DNA from: Bacillota bacterium
GTDB taxonomy: Bacteria; Bacillota; Clostridia; Acetivibrionales; DTU013
Direction: 5' to 3'
Assembly: GCA_023412665.1 (NCBI GenBank)
Contig: JAEZCA010000002.1
Span: forward strand, 1 to 64,000
DNA: 64,000 bases
Part shown: one piece after another, positions 63,178 to 64,000 of the stretch
How the letters are laid out: every line of letters begins with the position of its first letter
Position numbering within the stretch: position 1 is the first letter of the stretch
Notes under the pieces: generated by a model
Databases searched by the model: none
The model's input: only the letters and a program-made list of their open reading frames with translations
What the model was told of the DNA's origin: nothing
Made by a program: the position numbers and the translations under genes

Positions 63178-64000
63178 ACTATCACCCCAAATTCTTCAGG
63201 AGTAAGTCCTAATTCACTTATAATCGTTTGCAGTTCTTCTTGGTTTGGTTTTCTTCCGTGCCACCCGAGTTTGTTTTCAAGAAAAGGCACACCTGCACCT
63301 TTAACAGTATTTGCGATGATGGCGAGTGGTTTCTGTCTTACGTCACGGGAAACTTGCAGAGCATTCATTATTTCATTATAATCATGCCCGTTTATGGTAA
63401 CAACATCAAAACCGAATGATATCAGCTTTTTATCAAGCGGTTCAAGCGACATAATATCTTGTACCCGTCCACTCAACTGAATATTATTTTTATCAATAAT
63501 CCAAATTAGATTGCTAAGATTCATCTGCGCGATTGACATAGCTGCTTCCCAGATGCTGCCTTCCTGACACTCGCCATCGCCTGTAAGTGCGTATATTAGA
63601 GTGTTACGTTTCTGAATTTTTGCTGATAACGCATAACCAACAGCAAAAGAAAGCCCATGTCCTAGTGAACCTGAGTAACATTCAACACCCGGAACTCCTG
63701 TTGTTGTTAGGCCGCCATATTTACTGTCCTTACCGCAAAAGGTAAGTAAGTTTTCAACATGGAAAAAGCCTGCCTCGGCAAGAACACAGTACAATGCTAA
63801 AGCGGCATGGCCCTTACTGAGAACAAATCTGTCCCTCTCAATCCATTCGGGATCTTTAGGATCATATTTCATAATACCACCCAAATATAGTGCATTTATG
63901 ATATCCAGTGATGAGAGTGAAGAGGTGATATGTCCAGCCCCTGTTACACTCGCGATACGGACGATCATACGCCTAAGCTTTAAAGCCTTATCTTCCAGCT
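63174..64000 (-). CDS. Transketolase, N-terminal subunit (5' end beyond window)
   Basis: At least 275 residues; the reading frame stays open to the right edge (codons for LEDKALKLRR lie before the first internal Met at 63968), so the start is outside the window. It has the thiamine-diphosphate domain: GAGHITSSLSSLDIINALYL, RFVLSKGHAALALYCVLAEA, GSLGHGLSFAVGYALSAKIQ and the ThDP motif GDGECQEGSIWEAAMSIAQM. A His/Gly loop GVPFLENKLGWHGRKPN ends the domain. It pairs with the C-terminal subunit in the next gene. Confidence 0.94.
   Translation of the reverse strand, partial: LEDKALKLRRMIVRIASVTGAGHITSSLSSLDIINALYLGGIMKYDPKDPEWIERDRFVLSKGHAALALYCVLAEAGFFHVENLLTFCGKDSKYGGLTTTGVPGVECYSGSLGHGLSFAVGYALSAKIQKRNTLIYALTGDGECQEGSIWEAAMSIAQMNLSNLIWIIDKNNIQLSGRVQDIMSLEPLDKKLISFGFDVVTINGHDYNEIMNALQVSRDVRQKPLAIIANTVKGAGVPFLENKLGWHGRKPNQEELQTIISELGLTPEEFGVIV

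Noticed and set aside
1..64000. CRISPR arrays, insertion sequences, prophage genes
   Set aside because: No regularly spaced direct repeats, transposase motifs, terminal inverted repeats or phage structural genes were seen on reading through both strands.

Overview
The window looks like chromosome from an anaerobic, low- to mid-GC Firmicute of the class Clostridia. This is inferred from gene content: TTG/GTG starts behind strong AGGAGG-type sites, a coenzyme-B12-dependent class II ribonucleotide reductase, a cobalamin riboswitch, a DUF445 protein, CARDB-type ABC accessory proteins, and a probable (Re)-type citrate synthase. Genus cannot be read from the sequence alone. No CRISPR array, insertion sequence, phage gene or plasmid origin was recognised.

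Layout. 0-0.25 kb: the end of an rRNA operon (5S, tRNA-Asn, terminator). 0.4-9.3 kb: single genes for a lipoprotein, a DUF445 protein, a DUF4015 glycosidase-like lipoprotein, the class II reductase nrdJ and an ABC exporter. 9.5-14 kb: a MacB-like ABC operon (ATPase, CARDB protein, FtsX permease). 14-16.4 kb (minus): an acyl-CoA synthetase and an XRE-cupin regulator. 16.5-20.8 kb: a protein made only of sigma region 2, a two-component system and a lipoprotein. 21-24 kb: an ACT protein, homoserine dehydrogenase and aspartate kinase. 24.1-28.4 kb: a B12 riboswitch and terminator ahead of a corrinoid adenosyltransferase and a BtuFCD-like importer whose ATPase carries an extra C-terminal domain. 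28.6-31.3 kb: an ECF S component, an MBL-fold hydrolase and a chemoreceptor. 31.4-37.2 kb: a tricarboxylic-acid cluster (probable Re-citrate synthase, aconitase, GntR regulator, Si-type citrate synthase). 37.3 kb: tRNA-Glu. 37.6-64 kb: a large surface-polysaccharide locus.

The polysaccharide locus has three blocks. A minus-strand operon (44.6 to 39.7 kb) makes GDP-mannose precursors (manA, manC) and two glycosyltransferases. A divergent plus-strand operon (44.9-60.2 kb), visibly more AT-rich, encodes a Wzm/Wzt-type exporter, GDP-mannose dehydratase, a perosamine-synthase-like aminotransferase, a NeuD/PerB-like acyltransferase, a GDP-4-keto-6-deoxymannose-reductase-like enzyme, a cytidylyltransferase, several glycosyltransferases and two large proteins that share a C-terminal beta-rich motif. 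A second minus-strand group at the right edge holds a split transketolase, an NAD-dependent epimerase and a polyprenol-type GT2.

Three links between regions stand out. B12 import and adenosylation can feed the B12-dependent reductase. The GntR gene sits between two citrate synthases and may read overlapping palindromes in the cluster promoter. The GDP-mannose block can feed two deoxysugar branches in the divergent operon.
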